Below, one piece after another: positions 45,308-56,840 of a DNA stretch of 64,000 nucleotides. The translations under genes and the position numbers were made by a program. The notes below the pieces were generated by a model. It saw nothing but the letters and a program-made list of their open reading frames with translations, made no database searches and was not told where the DNA came from. Source of the DNA: Thalassia testudinum (Eukaryota; Streptophyta; Magnoliopsida; Alismatales; Hydrocharitaceae). Position 1 is the first letter of the stretch, and each line of letters opens with the position of its first letter. The stretch spans positions 42,731,001-42,795,000 of the forward strand of contig JAZHRO010000003.1 in the NCBI GenBank assembly GCA_037157565.1, read 5' to 3'.

Positions 45308-48300
45308 TTGACCAAGGGAAAGAAGACCACCAAACCCGTGGGCCCTGAGGAGGACCTGGTCAAGCTCTTTGAGCAGGTCCACATAAACATCCCCTTGATG
45401 GATGCAATCCGCCACGTACCAGCTTACGCACGATTTCTAAAGAATATATGTACACCCCAGCGTAAGCCGCGAACCAAGGGAGGGAGCCCAATTGTTCTGT
45501 CAGAGCAAGCCAGCTCTGTAATCCTTAGTAGACTCCCACCCAAGGCAAAAGATCCTGGGACTCCCCTGATTTCCTGTAAGATAGGTGGTACCCAATTTGA
45601 TAGAGCATTGTTAGACTTGGGTGCATCCATAAACCTGATACCCACATCCTTACTTGACCATCTAGAAGAATCTGAGCTAAAACCAACCGAGGTGACATTA
45701 CAATTAGAAGATCGATCTATAAAGTCACCAAAAGGGATTCTCGAGGATATTATCGTAAGAGTGCGGGATTTCTATTTTCCAGTGGACTTTATAGTCTTAG
45801 ATATGGATGCACCTGAGAACCCTAGGGATACACCAATCATTCTAGGGAGACCTTTCTTGGCTACTGCTAGAGCCAACATCAGCTGTGAGGAGGGCCAAAT
45901 AGAGCTTAAGTTTGGAGATCAAACACTGAAAATTGATATATTTAAGGCCCAACAAGGAATTAATTGCGGCGTCATCGAACAAATTTGTGACATCAAGACT
46001 TTGGTTGATGAATCACACCTCCAGAATGACTCGATTATGCCTCATCGACCACAGAAGGATCTTGACCCGCAAACAGAGGAGTCGAATCCAGATATGAACA
46101 ACCCAGTAACTCCCACACTTGAACCTCACATCTATACTGAACCACCTGCTGCTGCTGATAACCCCATCCTCGAACTGAAACCCCTTCCTGCTCACTTGAA
46201 ATACGTCTTTTTGGGTTCTAATCAGACCCTTCCTGTGATTATCAATTCCAACCTCAGTCCTGAACAGGAATCCCGTCTGATTGTTGTCCTCCAGCAACAT
46301 CGCAGAGCCATCGGATGGACTCTCGATGATTTGACTGGAATAAGTCCCTCTTATTGTACTCATCATATCTATTCAGAAGAGGGCACACGACCTTCTCGTG
46401 AAATGCAGAGACGCTTAAACCCCAATCTGCAGGAGGTCGTGAAAAAGGAGATCATCAAGTGGTTAGATGCCGGAATCATCTACCCGATCTCCGATAGTCG
46501 TTGGGTGAGCCCAATTCAGGTCGTGCCCAAGAAGGCAGGACTCACCACTATAACGACTGAGACCGGAGAAATCATTCCTACCCGATTAGCCAACTCGTGG
46601 AGAGTCTGTATAGATTACCGCCGACTCAATTCCTCCACGAAGAAGGATCATTTCCCACTACCCTTCATTGATCAAATTCTCGAAAAACTAGCGGGAAATA
46701 GGTTCTTCTACTTTCTTGACGGGTACTCCGGTTATAACCAGGTGGTAATCCATCCTGAGGACCAAGAAAAGACCACGTACACCTGCCCCTTCGGAACATA
46801 CGCTTTCCGAAGGATGCCTTTCGATCTTTGCAATGCACCCGCTACTTTTCAGCGGTGCATGCTTGCCATATTCTCAGATATGGTAGGTGATTATCTGGAA
46901 GTCTTCATGGATGACTTTTCAGTTTTCGGAGCATCATTCGACGATTGCCTCCAACACTTGGTCCAGATACTCAGGCGGTGCATCGATGTGAATTTGGTTC
47001 TTTCCTGGGAAAAGAGCCATTTCATGGTGCCTGAGGGAATTGTCCTGGGACACTCAATTTCGGAGAATGGTATCCAAGTGGATCGAGCTAAGGTTAATAT
47101 GATTTCTCACCTTCCTATGCCTAGCTCGATCAGGGACATCCGATCCTTTTTAGGGCATGTCGGTTTTTATCGACGATTGATCCCTGATTTTTTAAAAATC
47201 ACGCGCCCCCTGACCACTCTTCTCTCCAAGGATGTTCCTTTCGAAATTTCCAAGGAATGCACTCAAGCATTTGAAATCCTGCGTGACCGAGTCACCCAAG
47301 CCCCGATCCTACAGTCCCCTGATTGGTCTCAACCCTTTGAGATCATGTGCGATGCATCTGACTTCGCTGTAGGAGCGGTTTTGGGACAGAAAATTGACAA
47401 GAAACCTGTGGTCATTTACTACGCCAGCAAAACACTCGATGAGGCTCAACGTAACTATACGGTTACTGAGAAAGAGCTGCTAGCTGTAGTATTTGCCCTA
47501 GAAAAGTTCAGATCATACCTTCTGGGTTCCCGTGTCATCATATACTCGGATCACACAGCTGTGAGGCATCTCCTTGCAAAGAAGGACGCGAAACCTCGAT
47601 TAATCCGATGGATCTTGCTGTTGCAAGAATTTGACCTTGAGATTCGCGACAAAGCGGGAAAGCAAAATGTGGTAGCTGATCACTTGTCCCGTCTTCCTTC
47701 TGAAATAATTGACCCTTCCGGACCCATCACTGAGCATTTTCCCGATGAGCACCTGCCGACTATTGGTACTAGCCTTCCATGGTTTGCTAATGTAGTAAAT
47801 TACTTGGCATCTCATCAGATCCCGTCCGATTGGCCGAAGGCCAAGAAAGACAAATTACGCTCCGATGCCAAGTATTACATTTGGGAAGACCCGTACCTCT
47901 TCCGCATAGGTGCCGATCAGATCATCCGGAGATGTGTCCCGGAAGGGGAATTCAACAAAATCCTCTCTTTCTGCCATGACCAGGCATGCGGTGGCCATTT
48001 CGCCGGGCATAAAACCGCATCAAAAGTCCTCCAGTGCGGCTTTTACTGGCCCACACTGTTCAAAGACGCATACAATCACTGCAAGGCATGCAGTCGTTGC
48101 CAGACTTTGGGCAACATGAGCCATCGCGACATGATGCCTATGCAACCGATTCTAGTATGCGAAATCTTTGATGTTTGGGGGATTGATTTTATGGGCCCCT
48201 TTCCTGTTTCGGATGGTTTCGAATACATTCTGTTGGCTGTGGACTACGTGTCCAAATGGATCGAAGCCATACCGACCCGAACCTGTGATCACAAAATCGT

Positions 48301-49069
48301 TCTCAAATTCATTCATCAACACATTTTCTCAAGGTTCGGGATTCCTCGTGCAATAATCTCTGATGGGGGGACCCATTTCACAAATGCTCAGTTTAGGTCA
48401 CTGATGACCAAATACGGGGTGTCTCACCGAATCTCTACTCCTTACCACCTCCAAACTAATGGTCTAGCTGAGCTGTCTAATCGGGAGATCAAGAAAATCC
48501 TGCAAGTCACTGTTCGACCTGACAGGAAGGACTGGTCGTCCCGACTTCCGGAAGCATTGTGGGCCTATAGGACCGCCCACAAGACCCAATTGGGCATGTC
48601 TCCCTTTAGACTAGTGTACGGAAAGGCATGCCACCTTCCCGTAGAACTGGAGCATAAAGCCTATTGGGCAGTACGGAACTGTAATCTAGATCTTTCCAAG
48701 GCTGGGACCCACAGAAAACTCCAAATCAGCGAGATCGATGAATTACGCCTAGACGCGTACGAGAACTCGCAAATCTACAAGGAGCGGGTTAAAGCCTTCC
48801 ACGACAAACACATCTCGAGAAAGATCTTTCATCCTGGTCAAAAGGTCCTACTCTTTGATGCCCGACTAAAACTCTTCCCAGGAAAACTGAGATCCAAGTG
48901 GGTCGGACCATATTTGGTCCGACAGGTTTTTGGAAATGGAGCAATCGAAATCAGTCCACTCAGCCACGATTCTGAACCTTTCATCGTGAACGGTCAGAGA
49001 CTCAAGCCGTTCATTGATGTAACTTCTACTGATTTGGCTGAGGCATCTTATATCCTCCTTTCCCCTTGA
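45308..49069 (+). CDS. pol: Pol polyprotein of element C (1,253 aa: protease, RT, RNase H, integrase)
   Basis: In frame with gag and open from 45131; 45308 is only the first ATG. Protease [16 protein letters not shown] (about residue 100). [52 protein letters not shown] (residues 433-540). RNase [43 protein letters not shown] (680-765). Integrase zinc finger with H, H, CKACSRC (895-935), core [18 protein letters not shown] and [10 protein letters not shown] (955-1065), and C-terminus [20 protein letters not shown]. No chromodomain, as expected for Athila. Oddities: Asp for the usual Gly in MPFG, and [10 protein letters not shown] for the usual [10 protein letters not shown]. Length and order are complete, but activity is doubtful. 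Confidence 0.95.
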   Translation: MTKGKKTTKPVGPEEDLVKLFEQVHINIPLMDAIRHVPAYARFLKNICTPQRKPRTKGGSPIVLSEQASSVILSRLPPKAKDPGTPLISCKIGGTQFDRALLDLGASINLIPTSLLDHLEESELKPTEVTLQLEDRSIKSPKGILEDIIVRVRDFYFPVDFIVLDMDAPENPRDTPIILGRPFLATARANISCEEGQIELKFGDQTLKIDIFKAQQGINCGVIEQICDIKTLVDESHLQNDSIMPHRPQKDLDPQTEESNPDMNNPVTPTLEPHIYTEPPAAADNPILELKPLPAHLKYVFLGSNQTLPVIINSNLSPEQESRLIVVLQQHRRAIGWTLDDLTGISPSYCTHHIYSEEGTRPSREMQRRLNPNLQEVVKKEIIKWLDAGIIYPISDSRWVSPIQVVPKKAGLTTITTETGEIIPTRLANSWRVCIDYRRLNSSTKKDHFPLPFIDQILEKLAGNRFFYFLDGYSGYNQVVIHPEDQEKTTYTCPFGTYAFRRMPFDLCNAPATFQRCMLAIFSDMVGDYLEVFMDDFSVFGASFDDCLQHLVQILRRCIDVNLVLSWEKSHFMVPEGIVLGHSISENGIQVDRAKVNMISHLPMPSSIRDIRSFLGHVGFYRRLIPDFLKITRPLTTLLSKDVPFEISKECTQAFEILRDRVTQAPILQSPDWSQPFEIMCDASDFAVGAVLGQKIDKKPVVIYYASKTLDEAQRNYTVTEKELLAVVFALEKFRSYLLGSRVIIYSDHTAVRHLLAKKDAKPRLIRWILLLQEFDLEIRDKAGKQNVVADHLSRLPSEIIDPSGPITEHFPDEHLPTIGTSLPWFANVVNYLASHQIPSDWPKAKKDKLRSDAKYYIWEDPYLFRIGADQIIRRCVPEGEFNKILSFCHDQACGGHFAGHKTASKVLQCGFYWPTLFKDAYNHCKACSRCQTLGNMSHRDMMPMQPILVCEIFDVWGIDFMGPFPVSDGFEYILLAVDYVSKWIEAIPTRTCDHKIVLKFIHQHIFSRFGIPRAIISDGGTHFTNAQFRSLMTKYGVSHRISTPYHLQTNGLAELSNREIKKILQVTVRPDRKDWSSRLPEALWAYRTAHKTQLGMSPFRLVYGKACHLPVELEHKAYWAVRNCNLDLSKAGTHRKLQISEIDELRLDAYENSQIYKERVKAFHDKHISRKIFHPGQKVLLFDARLKLFPGKLRSKWVGPYLVRQVFGNGAIEISPLSHDSEPFIVNGQRLKPFIDVTSTDLAEASYILLSP

Positions 49070-49110
49070 GCTTATTGCGCCCAGCCGGTGGCGTAAAACT
49101 CAGCGCTTAA

Positions 49111-49126
49111 CGGGAGGCAGCCCGTC
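49111..49126 (+). other. Post-pol hairpin of C
   Basis: ACGGG-AGGCAG-CCCGT, 42 bases after the pol stop and preceded by GGTGGCGTAAA. Covaries with B (33445). Confidence 0.6.
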
Positions 49127-49320
49127 ATTCTCTTTGAAAACCTGAAACTTGTTCTGACACCTTTTTGCACTCGAAGTTCACCCTTGTAGATAGCCGACCC
49201 CACCTCAGATGCTTGCATCTGGGATTAGAAATCGTCCGCAAAAATTCAACCCGACCCATCCACTCATCCAAATTTCTGTCTTAAGGAATGAACTAAGTTA
49301 AATAAAAACCCCCTAGGTTA

Positions 49321-49356
49321 CAATGAGGACATTGCAAATCTTAGGCATGGGGGGGT
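49321..49356 (+). other. Central polypurine motif of C with hairpin
   Basis: CAATG-AGGA-CATTG, then CTTAGGCAT and a run of seven G (49349-49355). Could prime a second plus strand or be a regulatory RNA element. Confidence 0.65.
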
Positions 49357-50046
49357 ATGAAAGTGCAAAACTTGTAAGAAAAGGTTTCAAACAAAAAAAT
49401 TCACATATGCCAAAAACACCATAAAAATTAAAAATTTTTCGAAAAAGAATAAGAGGAAAAGAGGAGAAGGAAATTTTGTGAAGGAGAAAAGAAACAAAAT
49501 GAAAAAGGAGCACAAAATTATGAGAAAAGGTGATAGTCATTAGTAAGGAACTAAGGAATTAACCTAAGTTCTAGACCTCATTCAAGAAAATAACTGAAAA
49601 GTGCACAATGAGATTAGTAAGAATGCAAACCTTAGGCATTCTTGAATAGACTCTTAGTACCCATTAAGATCTGGACACTCCTCAAGAGGTTGAGGAAAAT
49701 GAAAAGCTGAAGTATTAGGTCTAAGGCTTAGGGAGTATTTGGCCTCGTTAACTAATTTTTGGTTTACGGGACTCAGTAACCTAAGCACCCTAACCTCACA
49801 CACAGCCTGGTTCAGTAAGCGTAAAAATCAGAATCACGCAGAAGCGTCGCAAAATTCTGAAAAGAACACCTAGAATAGGAGCGGCCGATCAACACAAGTT
49901 GATTTGGACGAGTTCCCAGCGCGGAGAGGCGGGAAATCCCCTCGAAGATGCGCAACAAAATATCATCTCCTCGGTGCTTGTCTCTTAGGATATTTACATA
50001 TCCTACTGGGGGCATGTAAGCACTCTGCTGGTTCAGATTCCATGGA

Positions 50047-50176
50047 TGGCATTATCTCGAAGTGTCAATTGCCAGGGTCTGGATTCGGCCACGGAACACC
50101 ATGGATGGGATTATCTCGAAATCTCAATAGCCAGGGTTCCGGGGGTTGCCATGGGCGGTGCTATCTCGAAGCATCG
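50047..50176 (+). repeat. Three tandem ATCTCGA stem-loops in C
   Basis: Unit 1 50047-50067: TGGCATT/AGTGTCA. Unit 2 50106-50126: TGGGATT/AATCTCA. Unit 3 50156-50176: CGGTGCT/AGCATCG. Each is a 7-bp stem (with one or two G-U pairs) around the identical loop ATCTCGA. They lie in CCATGG-containing repeats of 50-59 bp. A fourth member is in B at 34309. Confidence 0.75.
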
Positions 50177-50592
50177 ATCGCCAGGAACCCTTGAGGATTA
50201 ATGATGGGAGCAAGGAATCTGATACAAACCGTGTTGAAAAGCCAATCCTAGGCTAGAACTAAAAAGAAAAAGAGAGAGAAAACTCTCCAAACAGAAAAAC
50301 TTTCTATCTCTCTCTTACAAAACGCACTGCGAACTGAGCCAGGGCTAAAATCATTTCAAGCACGGGTGCTTTAACCACAAAGTCCAATAAACCTTAGGTT
50401 AGTTCTTGTGGACCTTAAAAACCTTTGCTAAAGACTCAGGCTAAGGCTAGACAGATTTGGATCTTGATTGGTACTAGAGTACCTTTTAGGCCTATGGTTA
50501 ACATTCTAACCTAATCTATGCTCAAATAAAAAGCACTTATCTAAAACTATTAAAAACTTCATGGTCTAGAACAAGGGTTGAAACCTTAAGTT

Positions 50593-50630
50593 TTTGCTAA
50601 GGGACTAGCAAAAGCTAGGCATGGGGGTAT
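50593..50630 (+). other. Pre-PPT hairpin and polypurine tract of C
   Basis: TTTTGCTA/TAGCAAAA around AGGGAC, then CTAGGCATGGGGGTA abutting the 3' LTR at 50631. Confidence 0.87.
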
Positions 50631-53326
50631 GATGAGAACCTCATCATGAGCCATAACTAGCTCATTTTGACCTAATACAAAGGATAAAAGCTCCTACATA
50701 ACTCAAGGAAAGGCTTAACTCAGAGAATTCTGAGTTTAAGGAGAAAACAAGTCATAAGGGGTAAAAATGCAATTTTACCAGTATAATCTGCATACAGGGT
50801 AATTTAGGGTCCAAACATAGGTCAAAGCAACTTAATAAGAATAAAAGTGGGATGAGATGATCTAGCAAGGCTACAGCAATTCCAAGGAACTAAATGATAA
50901 TCTGTAACCCTAAAATAACCCACTTCAATTCACGAGGTTCGAGGCAAAGTAAAAATAGAATAAACCCTCTAAAATTCATAGAAAAATAATCTCTAGGGTT
51001 TAGAACCTTCAATTTGGCCTTCAGAACCCATTTTGACCTACATTGAGAACCATGCCCAATTAATAACTTAATTTTGGTTTTCACATAAATTGACCGGTCA
51101 AACAAGGTTTAATATAGAAATGAAATTCACCATCAGATTCCTTAGGTCCTAATTAGTCATGTATAAAAACTTGAGCCTAAGAAGAAACCTCCTTGACCAA
51201 CTTTACACTTTGGTCCTCATATATTTACTTTTTGGCCCTCAACTTTTGAACCCTCGCATTTTGGCCCCTAACTCTCCTTCGTTCTTTGCGTTCAGGTCCC
51301 CCCTGCAAAACCTGCTAGCACCATGCTCCGGCGACCTTGCGCGGAGCATGGCGCCGCGCAGGGTGAGGGGGAGAGCCTGGCAAGTAAACCGGGGGTGCCC
51401 TGCGTCGTCAGCCGTCGCAGGGACACCCCCCTGGTCGCTGTAACCCGCCATACCGGCCGTGCGAACGCACGGACGGTATGGGTTTCCATCTCCGGCGTCC
51501 TCCGGAGATCCGCCTTCCTCCCTGATTCAGTCCCTATAAATACCCCCGTCGCTCCACCGTTCTTCCCAGCTCGGATCTAACGGAGAAAACCCCCAACTTT
51601 CCTCTCCTCTCACTCTGGCAGACGCCCACCAGCTCTGGCGGTTCCTCCTCCTCCTCCTCTTCGCTCTGCCGTAATACCAGCAGCAGAGACTTCTTCCCCT
51701 GCTCTTCCCGCTCCACACCGTACCCAGCTGGCGCATCTCCGGCTCTCTGCTCGCCGCCGCCCCTTCCCTGGGCATCTTCTTCTCCGGCGACAGTCGATAC
51801 GACTGTCGCCCTGCCCCGGCCCCTTTCGTCTCCATAGCTAGGTCAGAACTCCTCCCATCTCCCCCTCTTTCTTTTCCCCACTGTCTTTTATTTGATTAAA
51901 CCCTCGACCGCTCCTGTCCACCGTCACCCCCTTCATCTCCGGCCATCCTCCGGCGAGCCACTCCCATCACCCCAGCAACCCACACGGCTCGCCGACCACC
52001 GCAGAACCTCCGCCTCCTCACCCTGATCAACCCCCGCCCTTCCACTTCCCCCACATTACCCTCTGCAACCCCACCGAACAAACCCATCCTCCGACCCACA
52101 GTCCGACCTAGGGCAGCCCTTGCACGCCGCCCCACGCCTCGCCACCACCCACACGAGCTTCGCCGCATTCTGGCGAAGCTCCCGGCACCTTCTGATTAGG
52201 CCGAGAGGCCATTTTTCTGTGAACAGGCCACCCGACCTCCGCCGCCATTGCCGTGCAGAAGGAGCTGCTTCCGCCTGTAGCTGCAGGCGCGCCACGCTCA
52301 GCGCCACGCCCAGATTCGACTCCCAGGCCTTGCGAGGCATTTCGACAAAACATCAGGCTCGCAGCTAAGGCGAAGGCTTCGCGTGACGCCGCGATCGCCC
52401 GCTACTTTCTCCGCTGCGGGCGCTCAATTGAGGTGGGACATTTAGTCCCACCTCGGAAAAGTCTGAAGAGGCGCAGCGGTTTAAATCGAAAAAGTGCTGG
52501 AGGCTTACTGCCTCAGCACACGGGGTGAGGTCCCCTTCACCCGTCCGGTTACCCGGTCTCGTCCGCGCTCACGCCCCGCGGATCTGACCCGACCCGACTT
52601 AGACTGCACTCCTCGCCCACCACGCACGCCGGTGGGCCTGGACCCGGGCGCGACCCGTACCCGGCTACCCGGCAGCTCTGGGAGAGCTATCCTATGAGCG
52701 GATTCTGTGAGAGAGAGACGGAGGGGCGGGGGGGTAGAGTAGGTTTTTCCCCCTGACGTAAACTCTGAAGTGTGCAGGCACAGGTGAAGAAGAAGGACCG
52801 CGGAAGAAGAAGGAAGCTGAGGGAGACACAGTAGCAACAAGCGGTTTAAGTCGTCTGATTGGAAAATCAGACGACGTCCTGAAGGGAAAAGAAGAAAGGA
52901 GAGACGACGTCCTGACAGGAAAAAGAAAAGAAGAAAGAAGGAGATCTGAAGAACAACAGAAGAAGGCGAGGCAGAGGAGAACACAGGGAAGAACTCAAAG
53001 AAGAAGAGTAGGAACAGCTGAAGGAAGAAGAAGAACATCACCACTGCAGAAGAAGAACATCACCACTGCAGATAAAGAAGAAGAGGATAACAGAAGATCT
53101 GAGACGAGGAGAAGCAAAGAGAAAAGAAGAAAAGACAACAAATTCTTTCTCTCTCTTTCTTTATTTTTGTAAAAGAAACATGTATATCTCTAGAATACAA
53201 CTTGCTCCCTGAGTTCGACCTCGGGAACTCTTTTATTTTCCGAGTAAAAAATTTTTTGAAATGTTGGCAATAACTGGCTATACTACAACGCTATAACAAT
53301 AAAACCCGGTTGCCGTCACCGTTTCA
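50631..53326 (+). repeat. 3' LTR of element C
   Basis: Same ends as the 5' LTR and followed by ATGCT. TATA 51534, inverted repeat 52430-52454, purine tract 52772-53137. Most differences from the 5' LTR are transitions. Confidence 0.93.
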
Positions 53327-53331
53327 ATGCT

Positions 53332-55170
53332 GAACAGGTAATTCTCTGATCCACTTTTTAAGACATCTGGAAGAAGTTCCAGATGTCTGATTTTGCACAG
53401 TATCTTCTTTTTCGACCCGTTTAGGGCCCGTTCGGGCTCCGTTTTCCGCGATTCGAGTTGCGTTCTTTTCAGAATTAATTCCTCTACCCGTCTACAGTAG
53501 CTATACACTATTTTGAGACACTCCTTATGTTTGATCCTTATGATAGGACCTCGTTCAGTTGCAGTCTTGGGAGTCGCGGAGGCACGCGGGATTCCTGATC
53601 ACGCCCCCATTACTCCCGTTGTACCTGGTAGAGTGGCTTAAGTTTATTATTAAAATCTGTTAAAGTATGGAACCATAACTAGAATCTAGGACATTTCATG
53701 AATCTTAGGAATGAGAAATGTATGGAATGATAGCTCCTAGGTGATGCATGAATCCTAGGGCTGGAAAACTAGTTGTATGCTAGATCCTAGGATGTGGCAT
53801 GAATCGTAGGATGGAAAAACTAGTGGAATGTATAATACTGCAGTCTTGGAAAATGGAAAGGAATATAAAGCTGCCTGTAAATTGAATTAACAGCTGCCTG
53901 TTATGAATAAAGAAACATGATTGAGATCATGGATTGTGAGAACGTGAAACTGAAAAGTGAAACATATGATGTTCTGAGATAAAGAGCTGGAACCCTACGG
54001 GGAATTAGGAGTGGAACTCCTGGAAAGAAAAAGGAATGGAACTGAGATGTAGTTTGTACTGTCTCTTGGGTATGCAGTACTAAGGGAAGTACCTGTACCT
54101 GCTTAGTGCAGAGTGGGGCCAGCCACCCCAGGGACCCGGGGTTAGGATTGGCCACTTTGTACCGACTTGCTGGCCCTCGTGTACGTAGTACCGAGGAGAG
54201 ATACTAGTGTTAGGAGTGTACTAGCTACCCCACGGGCCCCGGGGTTCTGCTAGCCTCCTTCACCGACTTGTTAGGCCCACTAGGGCAAACCAGGGTAGTC
54301 AGGCGAGGTTGCGTGGACTGTGGAGGGGTAAGGCCCCGGTTTGGTTACTGTGGAGGGGTTGGACCCCTGTTACTGAGAGGGCTCTGCCCTGGTTCCGTGC
54401 TGTGCTTTGGACGCACCCGTTAACGGAAACGACTGACCGCGTGCCAGTGCGGGTTAGCTACCTGTGCGTTTATCGCGTGTGCCGTAGTCACCATTACGTC
54501 TGTCAGTGACCTTGGGGTGGTTGACTTAGGGTAGGATCACCACAGGGGACTCTCCCGGCCAGGAGAGCACCATGTGCTACTTCTACTTTTGGAAAAGACT
54601 GCAATCAAGATCGTTCCCACGAGGAACATTCGAGATCAAGTAAAGGATCTGAGAAATAAATAAAATAGTGAGAAAAATTGAAAGATGTGAATAAAGGAAG
54701 TAATAGAACATAACAGCTACTGTACACTCTACTGTTGTCTTTAGTTTTAGTTGCCACTCTACTCAGCGTTTTGCTGACGTGTTACACTCGTTACCTTTTT
54801 CAGGACCAGGTGTTGAGCAGCCAGGGTCAGCGGCTGCAGAGGACGCTGGGCCGAGTAGGGTCCAGTAGAGTTACTACTGTCTTTTGTACCTCTTTGTTTC
54901 CGTTATAGTGAGTAGTTTTTATTTCCACTGTACTTTCTTTACCTGCAGTTTATGTTATATGATAAATGTTGTTCTACTGTTGTGGTGGTATCTACTGTAG
55001 TAGTTTCTTTCCTTACTGCTGTACTTTCTTACTGTTAGTTATATTCATGCTGAATGGGGTTTATTTTACTGCTCTTTTGGTTACTTCTTCGTTGGACGAC
55101 TAGGTCTTGGGATTAGTCGAGTCGGTCCGGTTCTCGTGTCTCGTAGGGACTCGAGAACCGGGTCATTACA
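53332..55170 (+). repeat. 3' LTR of chromovirus A, part 2
   Basis: Continues the A LTR after C (GAACAGGTAATTCTCTGATC, as at 22300) to GGGTCATTACA at 55170, followed by the TCCAG duplication. The palindromes here have decayed to AGACATCT and AGATGTCT (53361-53392), CG-to-TG/CA changes. Confidence 0.92.
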
Positions 55171-55475
55171 TCCAGTATGGAGAAGATGCTCTTTCTCCTG
55201 AAATAGTCCACCAGGGCATAATAAGTGGACAGCCAGTCCATCCCTAGAATCACGCCAAAGTCCATCTAAATCACAATCAAGTCAGCGGGGAGGCTGTGTC
55301 CCCCTGTGTTGACCTCGCAGTCTATGTAGACCTCCTCAGCTACATACAACTGTCCACCTGTCCTCTGATCTGGAACAGAACCTTTAACAATACACTACCA
55401 TGCCTCAAACTGGCGTCAAAACTCGTAGCGACGAAAGAGTGGGTGGCACCGGAATTAAAAAGTACGTACACTAAT
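55171..55475 (-). pseudogene. Chromovirus relic Z, part 2 (protease)
   Basis: Minus strand from about 55475 leftwards: VYVLFNSGATHSFVATSF (protease, with NSGA in place of DSGA) and the region corresponding to the [13 protein letters not shown] segment of A. It joins to part 1 at 21445 once element A and one TCCAG copy are removed. The right end is an abrupt change to AT-rich DNA, so Z is a fragment of about 715 bp without LTRs. Confidence 0.75.
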
Positions 55476-56267
55476 TTAATTTTAAAAATTACATAAATCA
55501 TTAAAATTTTATTTTTAAATTCTAAAGTTATATACATTTTTTTCTTTCAATATTTTAATTCTTACGAAAATGATCAAATGGATGATTTGATTTCACTGAA
55601 TTAACCTGTTGAAACTGATTTTGACTAACAAATAACAATTCATGCTGGTGGGCAGGTACGTATACGTGCGAGGTGAGGGCAAGGAATATCGCTTCTTTAT
55701 ATTATATACCAGTTTGAATCTAAATTATGAGAAAATTTTATAAACTTAATCTCGACGCTGTCAATTTTCTTTAAATCTGTATACGTAGACAAGTGATCTT
55801 TCTTATGGTAATTTTTACAATAGAATTTTAAACAAAAATTAATACAGAAAATAGAATATCCTTAAAATTAAGATGCGTGGAGACCAAGAAATCAAGTCAT
55901 GACACGAATACCATTATAAATTAACCACACTGGATCGGCAAGCACGTCATGACTGAAAAAATCGACGACTTCGCGTCGCTGTTCTCATTAAATGTTTGCC
56001 GCAACATAAATAATGAAATAAAATTTTAATAATTAAATTTGTTTCTTGAAAAAATTAGGCAAAAATTATGTAGTCTCCAAGATGAACTTGCTTACTTGAT
56101 TTTTTCTTTAAAATAAATTATAAAAATTAAAAATATTACCTAACCATGTCACATGGAAGGTGGAGTGTAACAAAGTAACTTGCAAATAAAAGGAAATTAA
56201 GAATACTACAAAAAATAATAATATTATAAAAATAAGAAACAATTTCGATGCTAGTCACGTGTGGATT

Positions 56268-56273
<6 letters not shown>

Positions 56274-56305
<32 letters not shown>
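56274..56305. repeat. (GA)n microsatellite
   Basis: Uninterrupted GA dinucleotides, followed by shorter GAGA runs to about 56330. Confidence 0.9.
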
Positions 56306-56309
<4 letters not shown>

Positions 56310-56572
56310 TGAGTGAGTGAGAGAGAGAGATGGTAAGTGAGAGTGAGCTGCGCAGTGGGGGCAACCCTGTCTTCTCTATGACGACTATTGGATCCCAACA
56401 TTCGAAAGGAGCAACTGAGGCAAGAGATGGAGTTAGCAATCTCATCTCCCCATTGCACATGGAGGGGGCGAGGGTGCTAGCCCCATCTCTTTATCTCTTT
56501 TAATCCCTCAATCTCATGCCCTTAATTATCTATTTGTGGGTCGGATGCCCCTAAATCAAAACCACCACGCCA

Positions 56573-56601
56573 AACACACGCACACACACACACACACACA
56601 C
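56573..56601. repeat. (CA)n microsatellite
   Basis: CA/AC dinucleotides with one CG interruption. Confidence 0.85.
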
Positions 56602-56799
56602 CCGCGGCCAATCTGCACACCCTCGAGGACAATGGATAAGCATTTCAAGACAAGAAGATGTACGTAGGCGACGAATAGGTTAAGATTCTCTCAATTTCGA
56701 GAAAGCCAATTCCAACCAAAATTTAAAAATATATAATTTTAGGAGGGTAACGGATATGATTTATATTTATCTATATCCACCTTTGCTACCATCCTCTTC

Positions 56800-56836
<37 letters not shown>
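56800..56836. repeat. (TG)n(TA)n microsatellite
   Basis: Five TG followed by about 13 TA dinucleotides. Confidence 0.9.

Positions 56837-56840
<4 letters not shown>

Larger units (their letters stand above)
49070..50592 (+). other. 3' noncoding spacer of element C
   Basis: 1.5 kb without a credible gene; no envelope-like ORF, unlike classic Athila. Holds the post-pol hairpin (49111), the central polypurine motif (49321), a segment shared with B (49912), and three ATCTCGA stem-loops (50047-50176). Confidence 0.75.
39716..53326 (+). mobile_element. Element C: nearly complete Athila-like retrotransposon
   Basis: LTRs 39716-42439 (2,724 bp) and 50631-53326 (2,696 bp), target duplication ATGCT at 39711-39715 and 53327-53331, tRNA-Asp PBS, gag 43370-45130, pol 45308-49069, central polypurine motif, PPT at 50621-50630. 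By eye the LTRs differ at a few dozen sites and by a 5' extra of about 20 bp near 40590: older than B but recent. No envelope-like ORF lies in the 1.5 kb after pol. It is the only element in the window with a long pol frame and the best local candidate for having served B in trans, though its own gag-pol has a TAG. Confidence 0.93.
21446..55170 (+). mobile_element. Chromovirus A, complete structure but decayed, carrying nested elements B and C
   Basis: 5' LTR 21446-24138, PBS 24142, gag-pol remnants 24319-26522 and 37104-38790, 3' LTR 38912-39715 plus 53332-55170. The target duplication TCCAG is at 21441-21445 and 55171-55175. LTR ends form an inverted TGTAACGA / TCGTTACA (last T replaced in the 3' copy: TCATTACA). 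The end of Pol carries EEATWEPE, the tail of a chromodomain-like segment, and the PBS is of initiator tRNA-Met type, so it is a chromovirus of Tekay/Del style. Internal deletions in Gag, RT and integrase make it non-autonomous. Confidence 0.9.

Noticed and set aside
49070..50630. Envelope-like gene expected after Athila pol in C
   Set aside because: No frame over 100 aa, no signal peptide or membrane segment. The region holds structured noncoding repeats instead.
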